A stretch of 64,000 nucleotides of DNA from JASEGV01 sp947085405 (lineage in GTDB: Bacteria > Bacteroidota > Ignavibacteria > UBA10030 > BY39), in contig CAMTWO010000019.1 of NCBI GenBank assembly GCA_947085405.1, positions 1-64,000 on the forward strand. Direction: 5' to 3'. The number at the start of each line of letters is the position of its first letter. Within the stretch, counting starts at the first letter, position 1. This document shows, in pieces, positions 26,696 through 36,058 of this stretch. Under the pieces are notes generated by a model, which had not been told where the DNA came from, did not search any database, and saw only the letters and a list, made by a program, of their open reading frames with translations. The position numbers and the translations under genes are program-made.

Positions 26696-26758
26696 ATGTT
26701 GAAGCGGTTTTTTTTAATCATTTGCATAAATATTCTAATTATTTCTACTGTTCAATAG
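26696..26758 (+). other. Signal-peptide-like stub, 20 codons
   Basis: An ATG preceded by GAAAGGAACAG opens a 20-residue frame with the look of a signal peptide (MLKRFFLIIC... ending VQ) and then stops at TAG. An 8-base T run lies inside. No continuation is recognisable in any frame before the next gene. It may be the remnant of an exported protein or a chance frame. Confidence 0.3.
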
Positions 26759-26854
26759 AAAAAACAGATCTCCAAAAAACAGAAAAATCATTTTAAAATA
26801 TAAAATTTTTAGTCCGCCTCCCGAGTTTAATTATTTATTTACCGGAGGTGAACT

Positions 26855-29800
26855 ATGAAATTTTACATACTACTAATAATTTTTCTCACTTCAGCAACTC
26901 ATAGTCAAGTTGCTCAATTCCCATATTCCCAAAATTTCGATAGCTCTTACATCATTACTCCTGCATTACCAACTGGATGGTCGTCAACTCAAAACCGGAT
27001 TGCTGGAACGAACGATTTTATAACTACAACATCTACCCCTAATTCAATTCCGAATGCAGTAGTTTCTACAAATGCCCGTATCAATCAAATTTTAATTTCA
27101 CCTGTTTTCAATTTCTTTAATAAATTAGTCGATTCGCTCAAATTTTTTGAACGCCGCTCATCTACCCACGATTCGGGAGTTCTGATTGAAGCATCGACCG
27201 ACGGCGGGAATACTTTCAATCTGATTATCAGCGATACAATCAAATATGCGGGTCATACAAATTATTTACAACGGAGAATTCAACTTCCTGAATTGCTGAA
27301 CAATCAAGCTAATGTAAAATTTCGATGGCGGATTATAGGAAATGGAACAGGCACTACAGGAACAATTAGATTTGATGATGTTATGATTACTGCAAAAGTA
27401 AAAACCGACATCGGGATTTCGTCGGTCAATTATAATCCAATTTATCCTATAATTGGCGATTCACTGATATTACATACAACAATTAAAAATTTCGGTTTGG
27501 AAACGATTAAAGAATTCGATGTATCTTTATTTATTGATGCGAACTTCGATTCGACGGCACAGTCGAGTGAACTTTTTCAAACACACTCGTTGGATTCATT
27601 ATTATATCAGCACGACTCGTTGCGGATTTCTTTCTTCATTCCATTTCAGGGAACGAGCGAACTTCAAATGATTGTTCAGTTGGAAGCGGTTGGAGATGAA
27701 AATTTGCAGAACAATAAAAGAATTGTGCGTGTGGAATTTGGCATCCACCCATTTTCTATTGTAGTGAATGAGATTATGTATCGCCCGACTGCGCCCGAAC
27801 CCGAATGGGTGGAAATTACTAACACGACCAAAGATTCGATAAATTTGAAAATGTGGAAAATATCAGACAACCGAACCGCTTCCCGATTCACGATTACATC
27901 ACTCGATTACTACCTGAAGCCAAAAGATTTTGCATTGATTGCTAAAGACAGTATTAATCTTTATGAAACACGGCATAATGTTGCAGGCAAAATTTTCATT
28001 GTTTCAGCATTACCCGCACTCAACAACGACAGCGATGCAGTAGTAATATATGATCAGCGAGGCAAAATAATTGATAGTGCGTTTTACAAATCGAGTTGGG
28101 GCGGGTCGGATGGAAAATCGCTCGAACGAATCGAATCAACCGCACCGACAACTTTTAAATCCAACTGGGGCACTTGCGCTCATCCCGAAGGTGCAACGCC
28201 AAACAGAAAAAATTCTCTAACGCAAAAAGACTTCGACTTAAGCATCCGGGCTATTTTGTTTGATCCTGTGAATCCGATTGTCTCCAACGAGTTAATGGTC
28301 AATTCTGTAATTATCAACAAAGGCAAACAGCCGGCTGACAATTTTACGATTGAATTATTTTTAGATGCAAATAAAGATTCGCTTTCTCAATCATCTGAAC
28401 TCATCGCATCATCACATTTTAGCAATCCAATTAATACAAATGATTCGATTATTTTTTCGAAGTCGATTGCAATTCCCACAGTTGGCAGTTATACTTTCAT
28501 TGCACGAGTAGTTTTTACGAACGATGAAGATTCGCTCAACAATATCAAACTCGCTTCGGTATTTGTCGGACACAAAACAAACACAATTGTGATAAACGAA
28601 TTGATGTTCGCACCGATTAGTGGCGAGCCGGAGTGGTTTGAACTTTACAATTTATCTGACGATACAGTAGATATTCGCAACTGGAAAATCAGCAACCGGA
28701 ATTCTTCTTCAAAATATTTGATTACATCTTCTCGAATTCTATTACTGCCGAAAGAATATTTAATTGTAACGAAAGACACTTCGCTGCTCTTCGATAAACG
28801 TCGGGAGATTCCATCGAAAGTAATTCAATCGCTTTCGATTCCTACTTATCTTTTCAGCAACAATGGCGATGCGGCTGTGTTGTTCGATAACAGGAATGTT
28901 ATTATCGACAGCGTTATTTATCTACCAAGCTGGGGCGGTTCAAACGGAAGATCGCTTGAGCGGGTTGAAGCAGCTCTAACTCCTTTAGATTCAACAAATT
29001 GGGGCAACTCACTCGATTTTACAGGTGCAACTCCGGGAAAACAAAATTATTTAACACCATTAGAATTCGATTTGCAGGCATTACGGATTTATTCAGGTAA
29101 AAGTTTGCCCAATGAACCGGTAAATATTTTCGTGGTTGTTAGAAATGCCGGAAAGAAGAGTGCATCGAATTTTAACATCAAATTATTTCACGACATCAAC
29201 GGCGATTCGATTTGGCAGGAATCAGAATTAATATCAGCACAAAATTTTTCAGGGAATTTATCGTTCAAAGATTCTACGATAGTAAATTTCTTGTGGCAAA
29301 ATCCGGGCGGCGGAGTTAAGCAGTTAATCGGTATCCTTGAATATCAGAACGAGATGCGATTAAGAGACAACGTTACATTCGGGATTTTAAAAATCGGTTA
29401 TCCGCAACAGTCGCTTGTTATCAACGAAATAATGTTCGCACCGTCAAGCGGAATGTGCGAGTACGTCGAGTTGTACAATCGAGAATCCTTCCCGGTTGAA
29501 ATGCGTGATTGGAAAATCCACGATAAGCCCGACACAGCGGGTAAAGCTAACGAGTTTAATTTGAGTGCTTCTTCAATAATTGTAAAACCGGGCGAATTTC
29601 TTGTTCTATCAGCCGATTCATCTATCTTAAATTTGTTTAGTTATTTAAGCGATACAAGTGATAACATACACTTACATATTTTCAAGAAAAGCAGTTTGAG
29701 TTTACACAATGATGGTGATGATGTTGTGTTGAAAGATTTAACCAACCTTGTGATTGATAGTATCGGCTACTCGCCAAAGTGGCACAACCCGGATGTTTAC

Positions 29801-30259
29801 GATGTGGGCGGGCGAGCGTTGGAGCGTATCAATCCGAATTTGCCTGGCAATGATCGCCGCAACTGGACTACAAATGCTAATACGATCGGCGGTACACCGG
29901 GGAAGCGAAACTCGGTTTTTGCTTCAACAATTCCTACAAATGCTTCACTTGTATTTTCACCGAATCCGTTTTCGCCCGATGCCGATGGATTTGAAGACCA
30001 TTGCATAATCTCGTATAACTTACCATCAACTGCGGCGATGATAAGGATCAGAATTTTCGATTCGAGAGGAAGAATTATTCGCACGTTAGTGAACAACGAG
30101 CCGAGTGGCTCAAGCGGACAAGTTATCTGGGATGGGATGAATGATGAAAGACAAAAAGCAAGGATCGGCATCTATGTTGTGCTGTTGGAAGCATTCGATG
30201 TGAACGGCGGAAATGTTAACGCAATAAAAGGTGCTGTAGTTGTGGCGGGAAGGTTGTAA
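26855..30259 (+). CDS. Secreted protein with three lamin-tail and three CARDB-like domains
   Basis: A 1134-residue exported protein. The signal peptide spans about 1-17. A jelly-roll-like N-terminal domain (about 20-185) is followed by three alternating units. CARDB-like Ig domains occur near 190-300, 455-570 and 730-845 (each with a D-[VI]-x2-S/R and LFIDANFDS-type segment). Lamin-tail domains occur near 300-440, 575-705 and 850-1010 (VVNEIMYRP or INELMFAP, then EPEW-x-E and a late SWGGS). A FlgD-like Ig domain closes the protein (about 1030-1134; FSPNPFSPDADG, IRIFDSRGRIIRTL). The closing domain type is common on type IX-secreted proteins. The role is probably cell-surface adhesion or matrix. 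GGAGG precedes the ATG. Confidence 0.85.
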   Translation: MKFYILLIIFLTSATHSQVAQFPYSQNFDSSYIITPALPTGWSSTQNRIAGTNDFITTTSTPNSIPNAVVSTNARINQILISPVFNFFNKLVDSLKFFERRSSTHDSGVLIEASTDGGNTFNLIISDTIKYAGHTNYLQRRIQLPELLNNQANVKFRWRIIGNGTGTTGTIRFDDVMITAKVKTDIGISSVNYNPIYPIIGDSLILHTTIKNFGLETIKEFDVSLFIDANFDSTAQSSELFQTHSLDSLLYQHDSLRISFFIPFQGTSELQMIVQLEAVGDENLQNNKRIVRVEFGIHPFSIVVNEIMYRPTAPEPEWVEITNTTKDSINLKMWKISDNRTASRFTITSLDYYLKPKDFALIAKDSINLYETRHNVAGKIFIVSALPALNNDSDAVVIYDQRGKIIDSAFYKSSWGGSDGKSLERIESTAPTTFKSNWGTCAHPEGATPNRKNSLTQKDFDLSIRAILFDPVNPIVSNELMVNSVIINKGKQPADNFTIELFLDANKDSLSQSSELIASSHFSNPINTNDSIIFSKSIAIPTVGSYTFIARVVFTNDEDSLNNIKLASVFVGHKTNTIVINELMFAPISGEPEWFELYNLSDDTVDIRNWKISNRNSSSKYLITSSRILLLPKEYLIVTKDTSLLFDKRREIPSKVIQSLSIPTYLFSNNGDAAVLFDNRNVIIDSVIYLPSWGGSNGRSLERVEAALTPLDSTNWGNSLDFTGATPGKQNYLTPLEFDLQALRIYSGKSLPNEPVNIFVVVRNAGKKSASNFNIKLFHDINGDSIWQESELISAQNFSGNLSFKDSTIVNFLWQNPGGGVKQLIGILEYQNEMRLRDNVTFGILKIGYPQQSLVINEIMFAPSSGMCEYVELYNRESFPVEMRDWKIHDKPDTAGKANEFNLSASSIIVKPGEFLVLSADSSILNLFSYLSDTSDNIHLHIFKKSSLSLHNDGDDVVLKDLTNLVIDSIGYSPKWHNPDVYDVGGRALERINPNLPGNDRRNWTTNANTIGGTPGKRNSVFASTIPTNASLVFSPNPFSPDADGFEDHCIISYNLPSTAAMIRIRIFDSRGRIIRTLVNNEPSGSSGQVIWDGMNDERQKARIGIYVVLLEAFDVNGGNVNAIKGAVVVAGRL

Positions 30260-30311
30260 AAGGAACTGTAAAATTTGATGCATAGGAATTATTGTTTATA
30301 TTTAAAATACT

Positions 30312-30536
30312 ATGGGACTAAAAATTGAACAACGACTACTCAATTATGAGTTTACAGAAATTCAACCTAAAATATTTTCAACAGGAGTTCACCTTGTTCC
30401 TATGAAAATTAATGTTAAAGGGAAAGAAAAATTTATTTGGGTAGCAGAAGAATTTGAAGATGATTCATTTTTTGATGGAAAAAATATTATACCGAGAGTA
30501 ATCTCAAATAACATTAAGGAATTATTGACTGAATGA
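30312..30536 (+). CDS. Small hypothetical protein
   Basis: A 74-residue protein that I do not recognise. It is mixed alpha/beta in character (LVPMKINVKGKEKFIWVAEE), acidic toward the C-terminus, without signal peptide or membrane segment. It starts 52 bases after the lamin-tail gene on the same strand. Balanced composition and a clean frame argue for a real gene, but no ribosome-binding site is obvious. Confidence 0.5.
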   Translation: MGLKIEQRLLNYEFTEIQPKIFSTGVHLVPMKINVKGKEKFIWVAEEFEDDSFFDGKNIIPRVISNNIKELLTE

Positions 30537-30626
30537 TGTATAACCCATTGTTCTGATAACAAAAGTAACAGTTCAATACGGATTTAACAGTAAAAGACCA
30601 GCACAAAAAAGAAAGGCGGCACATAA

Positions 30627-30645
30627 TCCCGATGAAAAATCGGGA
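30627..30645. repeat. Short perfect hairpin
   Basis: TCCCGAT-GAAAA-ATCGGGA, seven-base arms in the gap between two converging genes. The outer TCCCGA/TCGGGA arms equal those of the palindrome inside the MITE-like element at 12115, hinting at a dispersed hairpin family. It lacks a T tract. Confidence 0.55.
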
Positions 30646-30701
30646 ACAAAAAGTCGAGCGGTAGTAGTAAAGAAACGGAAGTATTCCGAATAACCTTCTG
30701 T

Positions 30702-31745
30702 TCATAAATCCACATCCTCATCCTGTTCCTTTTTCAGTAGTTTCAAAACTTTCTGCATATCTTGTGGAAGTTCAGAATCAAATTGTATTTTAGCACCTGT
30801 CTTGGGATGAACGAAACCTATTGTTTTTGCGTGGAGCGCTTGTCGCTGCATTATTTCCAATAATTCATTCACGAATACTTTCCTTTTTTTAGCAGCATCG
30901 CCATAAGCAATTTTTCTCCCTCCGTAAGTCGGATCGCCAAAAACAGGATGCCCGATGTGGTGCATGTGAACTCTGATTTGATGTGTCCTGCCGGTTCGGA
31001 GTTTTAATCTCACCAAAGATAAGAAATCAAACTCTTCAATAACTTCATACTCGGTCATCGCATACTTACCGACGTTGGCTACGGCAACTTTTTTTCTGTC
31101 GGACTTACTACGAGCAAGACTCGCTTCGATAAATCCTTTTTTCTTCTTTCCAAAAAGTCCCCAAACAATTGCCCAGTATTCACGCTCAATAGTTCGTTTT
31201 GAAAATTGCAAAGCTAATTTTGAATGTGTAACATCGTCTTTTGCAGTTACAATTAAGCCGGAGGTATCTTTATCGAGGCGATGCACAATTCCAGCCCGCG
31301 AATTTGTTGGTTCGTATCCTAATTCGTCAACAGCATCTGCTTCTTCGTCTTCAGCGGTTTGAGTTCGATTTGCTAACTTACCATTGCAGTGGTAGAGGAG
31401 TGCATTAACAAGTGTTCCTGTGTAATTTCCATAAGCGGGATGAGTTACCATGCCAGCAGCTTTGTTCACAACAATCAGGTATTCATCTTCATAAACAATT
31501 TTTAGCGGGATATTTTCCGGATTGACTTCCTGTGGCGGGGGCTTGTGAATTGTAACATCAATAACATCGTTCGGATTAACTTTGTAACTCGGTTTTGCAG
31601 GTTCTCCGTTTACTAATACAAATCCCGCATCTATTGCTTCGTGAACTTTCGTGCGGGTTGCATTTTCAATTGAGTGTGTTAGGAAAACATCTAAACGTTC
31701 ACGTGTTTTTCCGGGTGGAACTTTGATCTGTAAATGTCGTGACAT
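30702..31745 (-). CDS. rluD: RluD-family 23S rRNA pseudouridine synthase
   Basis: Isomerises uridine to pseudouridine in large-subunit rRNA. The N-terminal S4 RNA-binding domain (about 15-75; RLDVFLTHSIE, VNGEPAKPSYKV) is followed by the catalytic domain with Asp158 in HRLDKDTSGL and by the RTHQIRVHMHHIGHPV-x-GD segment. A 25-residue acidic insert (about 128-150) precedes the catalytic motif. The 347-residue length is slightly above the usual. The ATG overlaps the lspA stop by one base (TAATG), so translation is coupled. Confidence 0.92.
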   Translation of the reverse strand: MSRHLQIKVPPGKTRERLDVFLTHSIENATRTKVHEAIDAGFVLVNGEPAKPSYKVNPNDVIDVTIHKPPPQEVNPENIPLKIVYEDEYLIVVNKAAGMVTHPAYGNYTGTLVNALLYHCNGKLANRTQTAEDEEADAVDELGYEPTNSRAGIVHRLDKDTSGLIVTAKDDVTHSKLALQFSKRTIEREYWAIVWGLFGKKKKGFIEASLARSKSDRKKVAVANVGKYAMTEYEVIEEFDFLSLVRLKLRTGRTHQIRVHMHHIGHPVFGDPTYGGRKIAYGDAAKKRKVFVNELLEIMQRQALHAKTIGFVHPKTGAKIQFDSELPQDMQKVLKLLKKEQDEDVDL

Positions 31746-32314
31746 TATGTCGCATCAACATTAATAGATTCCTGCTTTTTGTTATCAACTGCTTTGTGAA
31801 AAATAAGCAGCAAAATTACACCGATGGTTACAGACGCATCGGCAACATTGAAGACGGGCCAGCGGTCGAGGTGATAACCGAATATATTGATGTTAAAAAA
31901 ATCGACATCCATAAAATCGACGACGCGGCCAAAGAATAATTTTCCGTAACCGAAAATTACACTGTAAAAAATCCGGTCAATCATATTTCCGATGGCGCCT
32001 CCTAAAATCAGAGCGAGCGAAAGGCGGAGACCAAAATTTGTATGCCGGACTTTGTATAAGTAAATAATGATGAAGATGCTGGCGAGGATAGAGACAATTC
32101 CGAAGAAGTGTTTCCCGCCAAGATCAAACCCGAAAGCCATGCCCGCATTTTCGATATACGTGAGGCGGAGAAAATCGCCGATGATTGGCTTGCTATAGCC
32201 GTATGGCATTCCGGGAAAATTAATGCCAAGTAACGGTATCGAAATACCTTTTACTAAAAGTTTAGTGAGCTGATCACCGATGACAATAAACAGCGTAATA
32301 AATAGAACTCTCAA
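31745..32314 (-). CDS. lspA: Lipoprotein signal peptidase (signal peptidase II)
   Basis: An inner-membrane aspartic protease that cleaves the signal peptide of prolipoproteins. Four hydrophobic helices are visible. The catalytic aspartates lie in RVVDFMD and FNVADASVTIG; IENAGMAFGF and GGAIGNMIDR are the other family blocks. At 189 residues it is slightly longer than the E. coli enzyme because of an insert between GNMIDR and the catalytic block. It is co-oriented with rluD and a DksA-like gene, an arrangement also seen in other bacteria. Confidence 0.94.
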   Translation of the reverse strand: MRVLFITLFIVIGDQLTKLLVKGISIPLLGINFPGMPYGYSKPIIGDFLRLTYIENAGMAFGFDLGGKHFFGIVSILASIFIIIYLYKVRHTNFGLRLSLALILGGAIGNMIDRIFYSVIFGYGKLFFGRVVDFMDVDFFNINIFGYHLDRWPVFNVADASVTIGVILLLIFHKAVDNKKQESINVDAT

Positions 32315-32338
32315 AATTATATCCGCAATGTTGGTTGT

Positions 32339-32884
32339 TTAAGATTTTTGACTGCTTTTACACTTGAAGCACATTTGTGCGTGAGGAACTGCTTCGAGTC
32401 TTTCTTTTTCTATCAGTTTTTCGCATACATTGCACTTGCCGTAAACACCTTTCTCGATCCGTGTCAGAGCATCGTCGAGGTAGTTCAGAAATTTTCCTTC
32501 TCTCGATGCGAACATAAATGTTTTTTCACGTTCCATAGCATCGGTGCCTTGTTCCATGTGTAACGAGTAAGAAGGGCTTTCGCTTGAATATTCGCCGGTG
32601 GTGCTGTCCATCATAGTGTCGCGCAGATTTTCAAGGTCTTCTAAAATTTCTTTCCGCTTCTCGTTAATGAGTTTCTTGAAATTGTCAAGCTCTTCGCGTG
32701 TAAAAGCCGTTTTAGTTTTTGTATCTACTTTTGGCGTTGCAGTTTTAGTAGTTACTTTTTTTGTGGCTTTTGTTTGAGGCGTTTTTGGAGACGCACTTTT
32801 TATTTTTACAGTAGTCCCTTTTAATTTTTTTACAGCTTTCGGTTTTTTAGTGCTTGAGGCTGCTTTTTTTGTTATCTTAGCCAT
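32339..32884 (-). CDS. TraR/DksA-family zinc-finger protein with lysine-rich N-terminus
   Basis: A probable RNA-polymerase secondary-channel binder of 181 residues. The C-terminal half has the family coiled-coil (FTREELDNFKKLINEKRKEI) and a C4 zinc finger, CNVC-x17-CFKC (YGKCNVCEKLI, AQMCFKCK). Residues 1-60 are an added tail made almost only of Lys, Thr, Ala, Ser and Pro, histone-H1-like and likely disordered and nucleic-acid binding. Such tails are not part of classical DksA. It lies between ileS and lspA on the same strand. Confidence 0.88.
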   Translation of the reverse strand: MAKITKKAASSTKKPKAVKKLKGTTVKIKSASPKTPQTKATKKVTTKTATPKVDTKTKTAFTREELDNFKKLINEKRKEILEDLENLRDTMMDSTTGEYSSESPSYSLHMEQGTDAMEREKTFMFASREGKFLNYLDDALTRIEKGVYGKCNVCEKLIEKERLEAVPHAQMCFKCKSSQKS

Positions 32885-32904
32885 TTTTATTTCTCCTTAT
32901 CTTA

Positions 32905-35900
32905 TTATATTCGTTTTATACCAATTTTGCACATCTCACTGTTTATATCCCATTCTGCTGAATAATCGCAAGTTTGCAGTTCAGGTGAGATGCTTGCGGC
33001 TAATGTTTCGGATTGAATATATTGTTTCATTTTTGAGATTGCGTTTCTAAGAGTCGTTCCACACTCAAAATAAATTTCGATACGGTCAATAACTTCGAAG
33101 CCAGCATCTTTTCTCATATTTTGAACACGGCTCACAAACTCGCGTGCGAAGCCTTCGTTTATTAATTCTTCTGTAAGTTCTGCATCTAAAGCTACAGTAA
33201 TTTCGTTGTCGTTCTCAACGAGCCATCCTTTAATATCTTCGTGTATAATTTCGACATCATCTAAAACGATTTCGAATTCGTTTTCATTTATCTTTAATGT
33301 GAACTTGCCATTCTTTTCCAATTCTTTGATGGAATTTGTGCTCATTGCTTTTATTTCATTGGCAATTTGCTGAACGAATTTTCCATACTTCGGTCCGATT
33401 GTTTTGAAATTCGGTTTCAGCCGCTTGTGAACGATTTCCGAATCGTCGCTGACATATTCGATTGTCTTTACGTTAATCTCATCGATGATAACATCTTTCA
33501 TCATTTCGATTTCGTTTTTATATTCTTCGGATGTGATGGGGAGAATAATTCGCTGCAACGGTTGACGGACTTTCAAATTCGATTTATTACGTATCGCACG
33601 CGCCAGGTAAACGATTCGTTGAACTTTCGACATACGGTCTTCGAGTTTTGTATCAACCGATGTTTCATCTGCCTGAGGAATGATCGATAAATGAACGGAT
33701 GAATATTTTTCTTTATGAGTAGCCGAATTCAAATTGTGATAAATTTCTTCAGATAAGAAGGGTGCGAAAGGTGCCATCAATTTCGAAATAGTAATTAGAC
33801 ACTCGTACAGAGTTTGGTAAGCTGCGGTTTTATCTTTTCCAAGTTCGCTTCTCCAGAAGCGTCGCCGGTTACGACGTATATACCAGTTGGATAGTTGATC
33901 GATTGTGAAATCGCCTATTAATCGCGCGGCTTTAGTAACATCGTACTCTTCCATCGCTTGTGTGTATTTTTTTATGAGTGTATTAAGCGATGAAATAATC
34001 CAGCGGTCGATTTCAAGCCGTTCCGAAACAGGGATTTTAGCTTCACTGAAATTAAACTTATCAATGTTAGCATACAGTGAAAAGAATGAGTATGTGTTGA
34101 TGAGAGTTCCGAAAAATTTCCGCTGAACTTCCGTTATTCCATCTTCGTCGAAGAGTGTCGGCTTCCAAGGCGGGCTGTTTGTAACCAAGTACCAGCGAGT
34201 TGCATCGGCACCGAATTTTTCGATAATGGCGAAAGGATCAACTGTGTTGCCTTTCGACTTGGACATTTTTTGTCCTTCTTTATCGAGTATCAACTCGTTT
34301 ACAAGTAAATTTTTAAAAGCCGGTTTATCGAATAGCAGTGTGCTGATTGCGTGAAGCGAGTAAAACCAACCTCTTGTTTGGTCAATCCCTTCGCAGATGT
34401 AATCAGCCGGATGCTGTCCTTCGAAAGTTTCTTTGTTCTCAAACGGATAATGCCATTGAGCAAACTGCATTGCACCCGAATCGAACCAGACGTCGATTAA
34501 TTCAGGAGTTCTTTGCATCGTGCCTCCGCATTTTTGGCAATCGAATACGATTGAATCCACGTATGGTTTGTGTAAATCAATTTTATCGGCATCAACTTTT
34601 TCGATTGAGCCGTTCTTTATAATTTTTCCTTCAAGAAGTTCTTGGATACTTCCGACACATTTTTTTTCGCCGCATTTACACAACCAAATTGGAAGTGGAG
34701 TTCCCCAGAAGCGGTCGCGCGATAATGCCCAATCCTTGTTTTCTTCTAACCAGTTTCCGAAACGTCCTTCGCCAACTTCGGGCGGCACCCAGTTGATTTG
34801 TTTGTTCAACTCAATCATCCGTTGTGCAATTTTTGTTGTGCTGATATACCACGATTCGCGTGCATAGTATAACAGCGGAGTTTTGCACCGCCAGCAGTGG
34901 GGATAACTGTGTGTAATAGTTTCCTTTTTATATAGAATGCGACGCAACTTCATATTGTTGATGATATTCAAGTCGGCATCTTTTACGAACTGTCCGGCAA
35001 AATCAGTTACTTCCGGATTGAACTCGCCGCTTTTGTTTACAGGATGTATTGTCGGCAAGCCGAATTTTCTTCCTGCCTGATAATCGTCCTCACCGTAAGC
35101 CGGTGCTATGTGTACGATGCCCGAACCGTCTTCGGTGGTAACAAAGTCGCCGGTGATTATATAAAATGCTTTTTCTTTAACAGGATTGAAATTAAAAAGT
35201 CTTTCGTATTCTTTTCCAACAAGGTCGGAGCCTTTATAACTATCTATTACCACAAATTCACCGTCCAAAACAGAAACACGAGGTTTTGCTAAAATTAGTT
35301 TCTCGCCTTTGTTCTCAACTTTTACGTATTCGATTTTGGGATGAACTGCTAAAGCAACGTTCGAAATTAAAGTCCACGGTGTAGTTGTCCATACTAAAAA
35401 GTAAGTATTCTCTTCTCCTATAACTTTCATCTTCACGTAAACGCTAGGGTCTTTCACATCTTCGTATCCGAGCGACACTTCGTGCGATGAGAGTGGAGTT
35501 TCGCAGCGAGGGCAATATGGTTGAATTTTATAACCTTTGTAGATTAATCCTTTGTTGTAAATTTCTTTCAGTGCCCACCAAATTGACTCGATATAATTAT
35601 TTTCGAATGTTACGTACGGGTCGTTCATATTAACCCAGTAGCCCATACGGTCGGTCATCCGTTCCCAATCCGATTTGTATTTCCAAACCGATTTTCTGCA
35701 CTCGGCGTTAAATGCCTCGACTCCGTATTTTACTATTTCGTCTTTGTGTTTGAAGCCGAGTGATTTTTCGACTTCAATTTCGACAGGAAGTCCGTGTGTG
35801 TCCCATCCCGCTTTTCGATGCACTTGATAACCCTGCATAGTTTTGTAACGGCAGACTAAATCTTTTAATGTTCGGCTCATTACGTGGTGAATTCCGGGGC

Positions 35901-36057
35901 GACCGTTTGCTGTAGGAGGTCCTTCAAAAAAAGTAAAACTCTTATTGCTATCGCGCGTAGCGATGCTTTGATCGAAAATATGATTTTCTTTCCAAAACTT
36001 TAAGATTTGAAGTTCGAGTTCCGAGTAGTTAAGTTTGTCAGTAAGTTCTTTGAACAT
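32905..36057 (-). CDS. ileS: Isoleucyl-tRNA synthetase with GXHH signature
   Basis: Charges tRNA-Ile; a class I synthetase of 1050 residues, the long IleRS2-like type. In place of HIGH it reads GIHH (residues 55-58, in GPPTANGRPGIHH), with flanking residues aligning without gaps to the usual motif. KMSKS is intact at 597-601. The editing domain (TTTPWTL) and WFDSGAMQFA are present. The swapped GXHH motif has been linked in other IleRS2 enzymes to extreme mupirocin resistance; resistance here is inference. The gene starts one base after the purine nucleoside phosphorylase stop. Confidence 0.96.
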   Translation of the reverse strand: MFKELTDKLNYSELELQILKFWKENHIFDQSIATRDSNKSFTFFEGPPTANGRPGIHHVMSRTLKDLVCRYKTMQGYQVHRKAGWDTHGLPVEIEVEKSLGFKHKDEIVKYGVEAFNAECRKSVWKYKSDWERMTDRMGYWVNMNDPYVTFENNYIESIWWALKEIYNKGLIYKGYKIQPYCPRCETPLSSHEVSLGYEDVKDPSVYVKMKVIGEENTYFLVWTTTPWTLISNVALAVHPKIEYVKVENKGEKLILAKPRVSVLDGEFVVIDSYKGSDLVGKEYERLFNFNPVKEKAFYIITGDFVTTEDGSGIVHIAPAYGEDDYQAGRKFGLPTIHPVNKSGEFNPEVTDFAGQFVKDADLNIINNMKLRRILYKKETITHSYPHCWRCKTPLLYYARESWYISTTKIAQRMIELNKQINWVPPEVGEGRFGNWLEENKDWALSRDRFWGTPLPIWLCKCGEKKCVGSIQELLEGKIIKNGSIEKVDADKIDLHKPYVDSIVFDCQKCGGTMQRTPELIDVWFDSGAMQFAQWHYPFENKETFEGQHPADYICEGIDQTRGWFYSLHAISTLLFDKPAFKNLLVNELILDKEGQKMSKSKGNTVDPFAIIEKFGADATRWYLVTNSPPWKPTLFDEDGITEVQRKFFGTLINTYSFFSLYANIDKFNFSEAKIPVSERLEIDRWIISSLNTLIKKYTQAMEEYDVTKAARLIGDFTIDQLSNWYIRRNRRRFWRSELGKDKTAAYQTLYECLITISKLMAPFAPFLSEEIYHNLNSATHKEKYSSVHLSIIPQADETSVDTKLEDRMSKVQRIVYLARAIRNKSNLKVRQPLQRIILPITSEEYKNEIEMMKDVIIDEINVKTIEYVSDDSEIVHKRLKPNFKTIGPKYGKFVQQIANEIKAMSTNSIKELEKNGKFTLKINENEFEIVLDDVEIIHEDIKGWLVENDNEITVALDAELTEELINEGFAREFVSRVQNMRKDAGFEVIDRIEIYFECGTTLRNAISKMKQYIQSETLAASISPELQTCDYSAEWDINSEMCKIGIKRI

Positions 36058-36058
36058 T

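Noticed and set aside
26855..30259. Reading the lamin-tail protein as a nuclease or toxin
   Set aside because: Lamin-tail domains do accompany nucleases, but no nuclease motif is visible between them here.
30514..30705. Reverse-strand 63-codon frame upstream of rluD's end
   Set aside because: Aromatic/Cys-rich low-complexity composition, overlaps the small forward gene and a hairpin, no motif.
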